This document shows, piece after piece, positions 43,638-52,621 of a stretch of 64,000 nt of DNA. The notes under the pieces were generated by a model. It had not been told where the DNA came from, ran no database searches, and saw only the letters and a list, made by a program, of their open reading frames with translations. The stretch covers positions 1-64,000 of the forward strand of contig CAZEWN010000013.1 of the NCBI GenBank assembly GCA_964516135.1. The letters run 5' to 3'. Made by a program: the position numbers and the translations under genes. Source of the stretch: 34-65-8 sp964516135 (GTDB lineage Bacteria; Pseudomonadota; Alphaproteobacteria; Sphingomonadales; Sphingomonadaceae). The first letter of the stretch is position 1. Every line of letters starts with the position of its first letter.

Positions 43638-44467
43638 CCGAAGGTCGCGCTCGCCTGCATCGCCATCTCGCCGCGTTCGTTGCGCACCCACAGCGACAGG
43701 CCTCTATCGCTCTCCGCCGCTTCGAGATGCAATGTCCGGTCGACGAACAGCGGCGCGAGGCCGCGAAAGGTGAAGCTCGCCAGGCGTTGTCCTGGCTGCA
43801 ACCTGCTTGCGAAACCTTGCAGTAGTGTGGCGGTCAGCGGGCCGTGGACCACCAACGCGGGATAGCCTTCCACCCCGGTGGCGTAGGGTGTGTCGTAATG
43901 TATCCGGTGCCCATTGAACGTCAGCGCGGAATAGCGGAACAGCAACGGCGCATCGGGACGGACCGGCTCGCTCCATTGCGCGCGCGGGGCTGGTTTGCCT
44001 TGAGGCGCGGAATCGCCAGGCAAGGGGTGCCCGCGGTAGACGAGGTCCTGCTCTTCCTCGATCGCGATCACGCTCCCTTGCGACGTGGTGTGGCGCAGGG
44101 TCACGAAGACCAGCGTGCCACTGCGCCCCGCCTTGCGGTCAATGCTGATGATTTCGCTGTGCTTCTCCGCCGGCGCTCCGATCGGCAGCGGCGCGTGATA
44201 CGTCAGCCGACTGCCCGCCCACATCCGGCGCGGCAATTCGATCGGCGGCAGGAACCCACCGCGTCGCGGGTGTCCGTCCTCGCCCAGCGCGCTTTGCGGG
44301 GCGGCAGGGTTGAAGAAGAGCCACTGCCACCCGGGCGGCAGTGGATCGCCTTCGCCCGGCGCAGGGGCAAGGTCGAGCGTGGCGGCGAGTTGGGCGACGC
44401 GCGGCGCCCAGATATCCTCCGCGACCGTCTGACTGCGGCCGACCCAGGCCGCCCATTCATCGTCCAT
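43634..44467 (-). CDS. MaoC/FAS1-like dehydratase domain protein (acyl-CoA hydratase)
   Basis: A 277-residue double-hot-dog protein from the ATG at 44467 (MDDEWAAWVGR). The N-terminal FAS1-like dehydratase part has PRRMWAGSRLTYHAPLPIGA. The C-terminal MaoC-like part has LFRYSALTFNGHRIHYDTPY (hydratase motif with Asn and His) and LVVHGPLTATLLQGFA. It resembles mesaconyl-C4-CoA / 3-methylfumaryl-CoA hydratases of branched acid catabolism. It lies 8 bases after the aldehyde dehydrogenase on the same strand and overlaps the dehydrogenase tail-to-tail. Confidence 0.87.
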   Translation of the reverse strand: MDDEWAAWVGRSQTVAEDIWAPRVAQLAATLDLAPAPGEGDPLPPGWQWLFFNPAAPQSALGEDGHPRRGGFLPPIELPRRMWAGSRLTYHAPLPIGAPAEKHSEIISIDRKAGRSGTLVFVTLRHTTSQGSVIAIEEEQDLVYRGHPLPGDSAPQGKPAPRAQWSEPVRPDAPLLFRYSALTFNGHRIHYDTPYATGVEGYPALVVHGPLTATLLQGFASRLQPGQRLASFTFRGLAPLFVDRTLHLEAAESDRGLSLWVRNERGEMAMQASATFG

Positions 44468-44475
44468 CGCGCGCC

Positions 44476-45900
44476 TCAGACGTTCGCGTTCTTCTTCACC
44501 GTAATCACCTGCGGATAGGTGAATTCGAGCAGACCTTCCTTGCCGTATTCGGCGCCGAAGCCGGACTGCTTGTGCCCGCCGAACGGGGCGAACGGCGACA
44601 GGTGCAGGTATTCGTTGATCCACACCGTGCCCGTTTCGAGTTGCTCCGCGATCCGCACTCCGCGATCAGTGTCCTTGGTCCAGACCGCGCCGGCAAGGCC
44701 GTATTCGGAGTTATTGGCGCGCGCGATCACTTCCTCGTCACTAGAGAACTTCATCAGCGGCATGACCGGGCCAAACTGTTCTTCGGCCACGATCCGCGCG
44801 TCTTCGGGCGGATTGTCAAGGATCGTGATCGGGACGTAATAACCGGTACCCGACGGGTCGCCAGCATCGCCGCCGGCGAGGAACTTGTAACCTTTGTCCC
44901 TGGCATCCTGGATCAGTTCCAGCACGCGCTCGTACTGCTTGCGGTTCTGGATCGGCCCGACGCCGGTTCCCTGTTCCGACCCGTCACCCACCTTCACCGT
45001 TCGGGCATAGTCGGCGATCGCCTTGCTGAGATCGTCGTAAATATCCTCGTGGATATAGACCCGCTTGGCAGCGACGCAGATCTGCCCGGCGTTGGAGAAG
45101 CTCGACCAAAACAACTGCTCCGCCACCTTTTCGACGTCGGCATCAGGCAGCACGATCGAGGCGTCATTGCCGCCCAGTTCCAGCGTGATGCGCTTCAGAT
45201 CCTTCGACGCGCCTTCCATGATCTTCTTCCCCGTCGCGGTGGAGCCGGTGAAGGTGATCTTGTCGATATCGGTATGCTCGGTAATCAGCGGGCCGAGCGC
45301 ATCCTCGCCGGTGACGACGTTGACGACGCCAGCGGGCACCGCATCCTTGATCAGTTCGGCCAGCCGCAGCGTGGTCAGCGGTGTGAAGGGCGAGGGCTTC
45401 AAGACAATGGTGCAGCCCGAAAGGATCGCGGGCGCAATCTTCTGCACCGCCATCATTACCGGGAAATTCCACGGCACGATCCCGCCGACCACGCCCACCG
45501 GCACGCGCCGCGTCCGGCTGAGGCGGGCGTCCGAATCCTCGTTGATCTCGTCTTCCAGATCGAGCGTTGCCTGCGCGCCCGCCATCATCGAAGCGCCGAT
45601 GATCTCGCCCTTCGCCTGTGCGTGGGGTTTGCCCTGCTCGGCGGTGAGCAGGCGGTGAAGCTCGTCCGCGTTTTCCTTAATGATCGCGGAAATGCGCTGC
45701 ACCGCGGCGCGGCGCTCCGCGATCGGCGTCTTCGACCAGGTCTTGAAGGCGCGGCGCGCGGCGGCGACGGCGGTGTCGAGCTCGTCCTTGCCGCAAGCGG
45801 GCACGCGGCCGATCACGTTCTCGTTGGCGGGATTGACGACGTCGAACCACTGGCCGTTGTCAGTCATCCGGCCGTCGATCAGGTTGCGGTAGTCGGTCAT
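44476..45900 (-). CDS. NAD(P)-dependent aldehyde dehydrogenase
   Basis: A 474-residue ALDH-superfamily enzyme oxidising an aldehyde to the acid. Motifs are PWNFPVMMAVQKIAPAILSG, KPSPFTPLTTLRLAEL, FTGSTATGKKIMEGASKDLK, the general-base Glu in ITLELGGNDASIVL, and the catalytic Cys in NAGQICVAAKRVYIH, with EEQFGPVMPLMKF near the C-terminus. The substrate is not evident. It is first of a two-gene minus-strand unit with the hydratase. Confidence 0.95.
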   Translation of the reverse strand: MTDYRNLIDGRMTDNGQWFDVVNPANENVIGRVPACGKDELDTAVAAARRAFKTWSKTPIAERRAAVQRISAIIKENADELHRLLTAEQGKPHAQAKGEIIGASMMAGAQATLDLEDEINEDSDARLSRTRRVPVGVVGGIVPWNFPVMMAVQKIAPAILSGCTIVLKPSPFTPLTTLRLAELIKDAVPAGVVNVVTGEDALGPLITEHTDIDKITFTGSTATGKKIMEGASKDLKRITLELGGNDASIVLPDADVEKVAEQLFWSSFSNAGQICVAAKRVYIHEDIYDDLSKAIADYARTVKVGDGSEQGTGVGPIQNRKQYERVLELIQDARDKGYKFLAGGDAGDPSGTGYYVPITILDNPPEDARIVAEEQFGPVMPLMKFSSDEEVIARANNSEYGLAGAVWTKDTDRGVRIAEQLETGTVWINEYLHLSPFAPFGGHKQSGFGAEYGKEGLLEFTYPQVITVKKNANV

Positions 45901-46322
45901 GCGCGTCTCTCCGGGGATTCGAGGTCTGCCCCGATCGATAGCACGGTGAAACTTATCGCTGCAAAAGCTATCGCCACTCGATCGCGTCTCGGCGCGCGGT
46001 AAGGCACACTGCTTGGATAGCGTTGCAGCGCGTGCCGGGTCGCCCAGGCAGCGAGTGGGTTGGGCCGGTGTGCAGTTCCGGTTCTATTCCGCAATGTATA
46101 ACGCTGCGATGCCCTGGACGGAAATTCACCGCGTGAACATTTCGGGATTGCCGAACGCTGGGGCAAGCACCCTGGCACAGTATCTCGCTGCGATCGGCGA
46201 ACGCGGCACGCGATGGGTCCAGCGACTTCCACGTTCTCCCGCTCAGCAATGCTCAAGATGATCGGATCGATTGAGCTCGCTTAGGAAACGCCCTGGCAAA
46301 GGGGTGGTTAAGGGAGGCTATA
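45901..46322. other. 422-base non-coding gap before the TonB receptor
   Basis: No convincing gene. A plus-strand open frame (46013-46261) has no family resemblance and mixed composition. GGGAGG lies just before the TonB receptor ATG and is its likely ribosome binding site. I see no obvious operator or sigma-70 promoter. Confidence 0.6.
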
Positions 46323-48692
46323 ATGAAGCATTTTTCGGTGCAGTGCTTGGCTCTGCTGGCGTCGACTGCAACTGCCGCCATTTCGTACCCCGCCCTTGCA
46401 CAGCAGGCATCCGGCACTGCCGGCGTGGCGAGCGGTGAAACTGGGGGTGCCATCATCGTTACGGCGCGCAAGCGCGAGGAAAGCCTCCAGGATGTGCCGC
46501 TGTCGATCACTGCTATCAGCGGCGACGCGATCATCAAGCAGGGGGTCGACGATATCAGGGACATCGTTAGCCTGACCCCTGGCCTGTCGATCAGCGAGTT
46601 CGGATCGGGCACACTGGTATCTCCAATCATCCGTGGGATCAGCCAGCTAACCGGTGGCCAGTTTGCCGAGAACAATGTCTCGACATTCTACAATGGCATC
46701 TACATCCAGAACCAGAACCTGATCGATACTACTTTCCTCGACATCGAGCGGGTTGAGGTCGTCAAGGGGCCGGTTAGCGCACTCTACGGACGCAACGCCT
46801 ATGCTGGGGTGATCAACTATGTCACCAAGCGGCCATCGGACACGTTCGAGGGATCCATCCGAGTAATCGGCGACGAGCACGGACGTCGGGCCGCAATCGG
46901 ATCGATTAGCGGACCCATTATCGGAGACACGGTGAAGGCAAGGATCGGTGCGCGTTTGGACAGCTCAGACGGATCGTTCGAGGATCCGGTGACCGGCATC
47001 GACTTCGAAGGGTATCGCAAATTCGCGGTACAGGGCGCGCTTGAGGTCGCCTTGTCGGAATCGGTCAATTTGTTGACCACCGTTTTCTATGCCAACGACA
47101 CCTTGGACCAGCCCATTCGCGTCGCCGCCCTAGGCAACTGCGGGGCCGCGACCGGGGCGTTTCAGCCAGCAATTTGCGGCAAGCTACCTGACTACGACGA
47201 TTCGACTGTGGCTCGCTCCGCAAATCCCGCCTTTGACTTGTTTGGCGCGGATCGCGAACTGTTGTTGGCAACGGCGGAATTGAACGTGACGCTAGGGGCG
47301 GTGGACATCAAAAGTATCACCTCGTTCGGCGACAATCTTTATGCACAAAACCGGGACCAAGACGGGTCGGGCGTGGGATACTCCTTCCGGTTGTCAAACG
47401 GCGGGACCGCTAACCTCTCCACTTACACTTTCGGTGTATCGGAAGACAAATCGTTTACTCAGGAATTGCGCGCCAGCGTTCAGGCGACTGATCGCATCCG
47501 GGCGACTATCGGTGGCTTCTACAACAATTACGAAGCCGACACCCAGTTTAGTCTCTACGTTGACGCAAGCCCGCTGCCGACGGGGGTCAACCCCATTATC
47601 CTCTTTCCGATAGGTGCCAGCCGCAATGGTCCCCCGCCCGCGAACATTCAGTTCGTTCGGCTGGAGGACGAGGAATATTCAGCGTTCGGCATTCTGGATA
47701 TCGAGGCAAGCGAGCAACTGACCTTTAGTGCCGAAGCGCGTTATTCGCGGCAAAGGAAATTTCAGAACCAGTCCGGTGGCTTCCTGACCATTCCCGCAAC
47801 CGATCCCGATGGCGCGAACGGCCTCAATGGCAATTTCAATCTGTGGAGTTTTCGCTTCACCGGGGAATATGACATATCCCCGAGCGCGATGATCTATGCC
47901 TCCGCGGCCAAAGGGAACAAGGCGGGCGGATTCAATTCTGGCCTCGTGAACCCGGCGGACGTCGTCTACGACCCGGAAGTCAACTGGACCTACGAACTCG
48001 GCTTCAAGACCGATTTGCTGGGCGGTCGGGCGCTGTTCGATGCGACACTGTTCTATTCCGACCTTAGCGGAATCCAATTGTTCGGCTTTGCGGAAACCGG
48101 GACTGGCTCGATTATCACAAATGGCGGCGACGCGGACGCCTACGGGTTTGAAGTCGCATTGTCGGGCGAGATTGCATCCGGTTTCAACGCTGCTGTGGGG
48201 CTTGCCTATGCCAATCCCCGTTTCAAGGATGGGTCGCTGCTCAACAGCAGTGCATCGGTCGGGCAGTGCCGCAACATCCCGGCGTGCGCGAATCGGGTGG
48301 TTACCGTGAACGGGCGAACCGCGCTTGACCTGGGCGGCCTATCGCTGCCGCGGCAAAGCGATTGGCAGGCAACCGCTCAGTTCGACATCGAGCAGCCTTT
48401 GACCGACCGCTTCGATTGGACTTTTCGCGGAAACTACAAGTATCAATCAAAGCAGTTCACCACAACGCCGCCGACCAATGTTGGCTGGGTGGGCGATCGG
48501 CACACAATCAACTTGCGCGCTGGCCTTGCGAGCGAACACTGGACGGTTGAACTATTCGTCGACAATTTGCTGGACGATGGCACTCCACTCAACTTCGGCT
48601 CTGGGCTCAACGCCGCCAACGTCACGTTTCCACTGACGGTTGTTTACGGACGACGGCGCGCGGTCGGACTGGAAACGAGCCTGCGATTCTAG
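46323..48692 (+). CDS. TonB-dependent outer-membrane receptor
   Basis: A 789-residue receptor. A signal peptide (about 1-27, ending YPALAQ) is followed by a short TonB-box-like region and the plug domain: IIVTARKREESLQDVPLSIT, then IVSLTPGLSISEF, ERVEVVKGPVSALYGRNAYA and GVINYVTKRP. The rest alternates barrel strands and ends in a Phe (GLETSLRF), as outer-membrane proteins do. It belongs to the sphingomonad-type receptors for organic ligands rather than classic siderophores, but the ligand is unknown. GC and codon use are lower than in neighbours. An exported SRPBCC gene follows in the same direction. Confidence 0.95.
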   Translation: MKHFSVQCLALLASTATAAISYPALAQQASGTAGVASGETGGAIIVTARKREESLQDVPLSITAISGDAIIKQGVDDIRDIVSLTPGLSISEFGSGTLVSPIIRGISQLTGGQFAENNVSTFYNGIYIQNQNLIDTTFLDIERVEVVKGPVSALYGRNAYAGVINYVTKRPSDTFEGSIRVIGDEHGRRAAIGSISGPIIGDTVKARIGARLDSSDGSFEDPVTGIDFEGYRKFAVQGALEVALSESVNLLTTVFYANDTLDQPIRVAALGNCGAATGAFQPAICGKLPDYDDSTVARSANPAFDLFGADRELLLATAELNVTLGAVDIKSITSFGDNLYAQNRDQDGSGVGYSFRLSNGGTANLSTYTFGVSEDKSFTQELRASVQATDRIRATIGGFYNNYEADTQFSLYVDASPLPTGVNPIILFPIGASRNGPPPANIQFVRLEDEEYSAFGILDIEASEQLTFSAEARYSRQRKFQNQSGGFLTIPATDPDGANGLNGNFNLWSFRFTGEYDISPSAMIYASAAKGNKAGGFNSGLVNPADVVYDPEVNWTYELGFKTDLLGGRALFDATLFYSDLSGIQLFGFAETGTGSIITNGGDADAYGFEVALSGEIASGFNAAVGLAYANPRFKDGSLLNSSASVGQCRNIPACANRVVTVNGRTALDLGGLSLPRQSDWQATAQFDIEQPLTDRFDWTFRGNYKYQSKQFTTTPPTNVGWVGDRHTINLRAGLASEHWTVELFVDNLLDDGTPLNFGSGLNAANVTFPLTVVYGRRRAVGLETSLRF

Positions 48693-48762
48693 GGCGCGGA
48701 ATGGGCAAACCGGATGGCTGCCAGCGGTGGGCGGCGCCATCGTTGCGTACGGAGAGACTGGT

Positions 48763-49482
48763 GTGAATCGACCGATCACAACTTCAAGCAATCTCGTGGC
48801 CGGTCTGCTGTTTCTTGCGGCCGTGCCATGCCCGGCCCAGGCCCAGACCGGCGGCGCCGCGATGGCGTCGCCGGATTCGAACGCGATGGTGCTCGCCCAG
48901 CGGTGGTCTCTGCTGCAAGTCGTGCCCCCAGCGATCGAGAACCGGGTGATCGTCAATGCCCCGCTCGACAAGGCTTGGGCATTGTGGACTGACCCAATAA
49001 GATTGCCTGAATTCATGGGGTTTGGCGCGACGATCGAAGCGCGTCCGGGCGGTGCCTATCAGGTTGTGTTCGTTCCGGACGCGCCCGATGCCTTGAGCCG
49101 CGGCAATGACGGACGGATCATTGCGATCGAACCGCGATCGATGCTGAGCTTCACTTGGATGACGCCAATGCACATGGCTGCGCTACATGGCAATTCGACT
49201 GTCGTTACCCTTTATTTTACGCCGCTTGAGGGTGGCGCGCGCACGCAGGTCGATCTCGTTAACACCGGTTACGGCACCGGTGACGACTGGCGCGCCGCAT
49301 ACGAATACAATGTCGGCGGCTGGGACCGCGTCCTTGCGCATTTCCAATATGCCGCAGAAGTCGGCCCGATCGACTGGACGCAGCGGGCGCGCGATCTGAA
49401 GCGTGACGGAACCTTACCAATGTGGCGCGAGTTCAAACGCAAGCAACTGCGCGGTGAGGATCCCTATGCCAAGGGGCAGTGA
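48763..49482 (+). CDS. Exported SRPBCC (START-like) family protein
   Basis: A 239-residue protein from GTG 48763, with GGAGAG about 8 bases upstream. The N-terminus has a hydrophobic signal segment (LVAGLLFLAAVPCPAQAQ). The rest is an SRPBCC ligand-binding fold: RVIVNAPLDKAWALWTDPIR, GGAYQVVFVPDAP, MLSFTWMTPM, and the C-terminal helix near GYGTGDDWRAAYEYNVGGWD. Relatives bind hydrophobic ligands or act as cyclases or hydrolases. Export is unusual and suggests action in the periplasm. Likely in a unit with the TonB receptor. Confidence 0.85.
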   Translation: MNRPITTSSNLVAGLLFLAAVPCPAQAQTGGAAMASPDSNAMVLAQRWSLLQVVPPAIENRVIVNAPLDKAWALWTDPIRLPEFMGFGATIEARPGGAYQVVFVPDAPDALSRGNDGRIIAIEPRSMLSFTWMTPMHMAALHGNSTVVTLYFTPLEGGARTQVDLVNTGYGTGDDWRAAYEYNVGGWDRVLAHFQYAAEVGPIDWTQRARDLKRDGTLPMWREFKRKQLRGEDPYAKGQ

Positions 49483-49518
49483 TTGACGAGATGCCTTCAG
49501 CGCGGTCGCGCAAGCACT

Positions 49519-50517
49519 TCAGATCACATACCGACCTCTGAAGCGATCCAGTATCAGCGGTCGGATAAACTCGGGCAGCAGTGCAGGGTTCTGAGTCTTG
49601 ATGCCGGTCAGGTGCTGCAGTATTTGTGCCTGATCCCCAAGTTTTGCGCCCATCCAGGGATATTCGGACAGCTTCATCATTGATGTGTAATCGCGCCGAC
49701 AATCGATCGACGGCTTGGCCGGATCCTGAATGTCGGCCAGCTTGGATGTCCAGAAAGCATAGTCCACGCGCGGTTGCTGAGGTCCGGGCAGCTGCGCCGC
49801 GCCCAGAACGCCGTACGAGATTTCATCGCCAGCATCGATGAAATGCTGCGAATACCCTCCGTCCCGGTCCCAAGGCTGATCGTAGAATTTGGGGTCGACA
49901 CCCGGCACGATGATTGACTTGCCCACGCGGAAGGCGAGCCGATCGGCGTAATCCACGGTTTTCACATCGATTGTGCGATCCAGATAGGGATTGTACACGC
50001 GTTCGATCGGGCTGAAAGTGCGGGGGTCCACGTAGACCTGGTTGAACGTTCCCCACAGAACATAGTCGTGCTCACCCGGATCTGGCACGATCTCGTCATC
50101 GGCAGGGGTCGCGAAAATCTGCCCGAGCGTGACCTTGCCCAGCCAAGGATAGGCCGCCTCGCCCGGCGGTGCCAGTATAACCAGGCCATATTGCGCCATC
50201 CACGAATACTCGCCCGCCAAGTTGGCCTGAACCTTTGCGAACGCGAAGTGATTGTCGAGACGCCGCCGCAGGTCGAATGGTCCGGTCTGCTTCGGCATCC
50301 ACCGGCGACGTTCAAATGCTTCCTTGGGCAGCGTGGTGGCGCGCGCGTGCTCGCTGATTTGCTGGACCTCGGCCGCCTCGGCCGATTTCTCGGCATTCTG
50401 CATCATCGCCATGACATCGTAGGGCTGCATCAGCGCCGCTCCGCCCAGCACCATTGCGCCGCCCCGAAGCGCGTCGCGCCGGGACAGGGTCTCGATCTGG
50501 CGGAAATCGGTGGTCAT
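49519..50517 (-). CDS. DUF1838 family protein with Tat-type signal
   Basis: A 332-residue protein from the ATG at 50517, after GGGAGA. The N-terminus has a twin-arginine-like signal: ETLSRRDALRGGAMVLGGAA. The mature part matches DUF1838, a family of unknown function: WMAQYGLVILAPPGEAAYPW, VLWGTFNQVYVDPRTFSPIE and VYNPYLDRTIDV. The stop is 36 bases from the convergent SRPBCC gene. Possibly an enzyme of the same periplasmic process as its neighbours; no catalytic residues can be assigned. Confidence 0.85.
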   Translation of the reverse strand: MTTDFRQIETLSRRDALRGGAMVLGGAALMQPYDVMAMMQNAEKSAEAAEVQQISEHARATTLPKEAFERRRWMPKQTGPFDLRRRLDNHFAFAKVQANLAGEYSWMAQYGLVILAPPGEAAYPWLGKVTLGQIFATPADDEIVPDPGEHDYVLWGTFNQVYVDPRTFSPIERVYNPYLDRTIDVKTVDYADRLAFRVGKSIIVPGVDPKFYDQPWDRDGGYSQHFIDAGDEISYGVLGAAQLPGPQQPRVDYAFWTSKLADIQDPAKPSIDCRRDYTSMMKLSEYPWMGAKLGDQAQILQHLTGIKTQNPALLPEFIRPLILDRFRGRYVI

Positions 50518-50712
50518 TGTGGTCTCCCTGTGTCGTGGCAATCGGCAGGGTCGGGCTGGCGCCAGGACCGAAAGCCGCTCCCCGCCGCGCGGAAAGTCCA
50601 CTACCGATACCGGCTGGAGCGCGCGACAATGCGTCATTGCACAGGCTGTTCAAGAGGTGATCATTCGCCGACCACCGGTGTACGGAACGATCAAGAACCC
50701 AAAGGATGGCGC
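50518..50712. promoter_or_regulatory. Divergent gap between the DUF1838 and serine hydrolase-like genes
   Basis: This gap likely holds both promoters. A small inverted repeat CAATG-CGT-CATTG lies near 50629-50641. No stronger signal is visible and no regulator is encoded next to it. Confidence 0.35.
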
Positions 50713-51975
50713 ATGATGCGGGCCAGCTTTCTAATACTTGCCATTCTAGCGGCGGGATGCACGTCACCCGGCTCAGTTACACGCACGCTGGCCCCGCCGT
50801 ACCCTGAAGGCGACGAAGAGGTGTTCGCACAGAGGCAGCAACAATACCGCTCCTCTGTCGGCGCACAGGGGCGGCTGGGCGGCTACGACCCGGTGGAGCC
50901 TGTAATCGGCGCCGCGATACCGCATCCGATCGCCACTGCGGTCGCGCCAGCCCTGTCAGATGCAGCCTTGGACGAGGCTGAAACCTATGCTGCCGCACGG
51001 CGAAGCTCGTCATTTCTGGTTTGGATGAACGGCGCGCTCCAGCGAGAACGATATTTTGGTGATGCGGATTCGTCGACCCCGATCGTATCAAAGGCGCTGG
51101 CCAAACCCCTCGCAACTATCGTGATCGGTCGTGCGATCCAGCTTGGCATGATCCAATCAGTCGACGAACCAGCGGCGAATTACATCACCGAATGGCGGGA
51201 TGATCCTGTGCGATCGCGCATCACCATCCGCCACTTGCTCGAAATGCGGTCCGGTTTGCTGGCGCAATCGTTTGGCCCGGATGCACCGTCTATCCTCGAA
51301 CGTGCTTACTTGCATCCCCGACACGATTCGGTGATGGTGTACGAATACCCCGTCACCGATCAACCCGGCGAGCGGTTTGAGTACTCCAACGTCACCACCG
51401 ACCTGATCGCATTGGTCATAGAGCGCGCTACTGGACGGCGCTATGCTGACTTCCTCGGCGGTGAGTTATTGCAGCGTATCGGAGCGGCGGGCGGCCATGT
51501 ATGGGTCAATAGACCTGGCGGGCTGGCGCACTCGGGATGCTGCATCCTGTTGCCCGCGCGAACATGGCTTAAGGTCGGGGTTCTGCTGATGGAAGGTGGC
51601 GTCTGGCAGGGGCGGCGACTTGTCCCCTTCGATTTCGTCCGCGCGATGAGCACGGCGACACCGCAGAATCCACACTTTGGTATGGGATTGTGGGTAGCGG
51701 GTCCATATGTGGAGCGGCGGGGCTTCCTTCATCCCTCGCAAGAATTGGGCCGGGTGTTGCATTCGGCCCCCTACCTTGATGCAGACCTTTCGCTGTTTGA
51801 CGGCAACGGCAATCAGGTGATGTACCTCATTCCGTCGATGCGAATGATAATTCTGCGAACGGGCGAGTTTCCACCCGTCGAGTTGGAGTGGGACAACAGC
51901 TACTTACCCAACATTTTGATTGCCGACGCCGCGCGGCAAGGTGACGTGCCGATGCCAAGGCCGCAATCGCGGTAA
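50713..51975 (+). CDS. Beta-lactamase-fold lipoprotein with the nucleophile serine apparently replaced
   Basis: A 420-residue protein. The N-terminus MMRASFLILAILAAGC is a lipoprotein signal with Cys16 in the lipobox. The fold is the beta-lactamase / 6-aminohexanoate-dimer hydrolase type, with YSN (224-226), ERATGRRYADFL and IRHLLEMRSGLLAQSF. At the place of the S-x-x-K nucleophile motif the sequence is SKALAK (126-131), i.e. A128-x-x-K131, so the serine seems to be Ala (GCG at 51094). If the alignment holds, it may be a pseudoenzyme or use another residue. The second in-frame ATG at 50716 is an alternative start. Confidence 0.82.
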   Translation: MMRASFLILAILAAGCTSPGSVTRTLAPPYPEGDEEVFAQRQQQYRSSVGAQGRLGGYDPVEPVIGAAIPHPIATAVAPALSDAALDEAETYAAARRSSSFLVWMNGALQRERYFGDADSSTPIVSKALAKPLATIVIGRAIQLGMIQSVDEPAANYITEWRDDPVRSRITIRHLLEMRSGLLAQSFGPDAPSILERAYLHPRHDSVMVYEYPVTDQPGERFEYSNVTTDLIALVIERATGRRYADFLGGELLQRIGAAGGHVWVNRPGGLAHSGCCILLPARTWLKVGVLLMEGGVWQGRRLVPFDFVRAMSTATPQNPHFGMGLWVAGPYVERRGFLHPSQELGRVLHSAPYLDADLSLFDGNGNQVMYLIPSMRMIILRTGEFPPVELEWDNSYLPNILIADAARQGDVPMPRPQSR

Positions 51976-52036
51976 TCACCGACCTGATCAGGATCCGGAA
52001 TGCTGGAGGTGAATGCTACCACCGCGCGAATTATGG

Positions 52037-52112
52037 TGGTGAGCCCTGCAGGATTCGAACCTGCGACCCACTGATTAAAAGTCAGTTGCTCTACCGACTG
52101 AGCTAAGGGCCC
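52037..52112 (-). tRNA. tRNA-Lys (TTT)
   Basis: On the minus strand: acceptor GGGCCCT / AGGGCTC with one G-U pair, D arm with AGCTCAGTCGGTAGAGC, anticodon TTT in CTGACTTTTAATCAG, T arm GCAGGTTCGAATCCTGC, discriminator A and encoded CCA; 76 bases. Confidence 0.97.
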
Positions 52113-52126
52113 ACACCACCGGGCGG

Positions 52127-52621
52127 TCACCTAGGCAGGGGGCGCGGGCGGGTCAAGCGGCGATGGAGCTGGGCGAGGGTGAGTCCGGTCAGTGGATCGC
52201 GCCAGCCTGGCGCAATCACGCGCGCTGGACCGAGCACGAAGCCGCGGGCGCGGAACCGAGGGTGGGGGAGGGTCAGACGCGGGTCGCGCCACGCCCCGCC
52301 GCTCCATAGGACGAGGTCAAGGTCGAGTACGCGCGCCGTCCAGCGCTGGCCGCGTCGGCGGCGCCCGAAGCGACGCTCGATCCGTTGGAGCAACGCCAGC
52401 ATGGCGCCGGGATCGCGGCCAGTTTCCACTAATGCGGCTGCATTGGCGAACGTGCGGCGCGAGGGACCGATGGGGACGGTCTCCACCACGGGCGAAGCCG
52501 CGAGCACGGCCACATTGGCGCGCGCAAGCTCCGCCAGTGCCGCAGCGATCACCCGCTTTGGCGCGCCGTGGCGCCGATGGCGCATGTTGCCGCCCAGCGC
52601 GACGAGGTAGCGGTGGTTCAG
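52127..52621 (-). CDS. folK: 2-amino-4-hydroxy-6-hydroxymethyldihydropteridine pyrophosphokinase
   Basis: Pyrophosphorylates the pterin precursor of folate. Motifs are VVETVPIGPSRRTFANAAAL and the metal/ATP-binding WTARVLDLDLVLW, then PHPRFRARGFVL. The first available ATG (52585) would remove the N-terminal strand. The frame upstream reads NHRYLVALGGN, the normal HPPK start, and runs back to a CTG (52621) that overlaps the TGA of the upstream amidohydrolase. No ATG, GTG or TTG lies in that stretch, so a CTG start with translational coupling is the best reading. Length is then 164 aa, normal for the family. The far N-terminus is the uncertain part. Confidence 0.9.
   Translation of the reverse strand: MNHRYLVALGGNMRHRRHGAPKRVIAAALAELARANVAVLAASPVVETVPIGPSRRTFANAAALVETGRDPGAMLALLQRIERRFGRRRRGQRWTARVLDLDLVLWSGGAWRDPRLTLPHPRFRARGFVLGPARVIAPGWRDPLTGLTLAQLHRRLTRPRPLPR

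Noticed and set aside
44341..46002. A 553-aa plus-strand open frame opposite the aldehyde dehydrogenase
   Set aside because: It is a shadow of a clear ALDH gene and shows no family motifs.
46013..46261. 82-aa open frame before the TonB receptor
   Set aside because: No ribosome binding site, no family resemblance and atypical composition.
32014..52112. tRNA genes as element attachment sites
   Set aside because: No duplicated tRNA 3' ends or integrase genes near tRNA-Cys, -Thr or -Lys.
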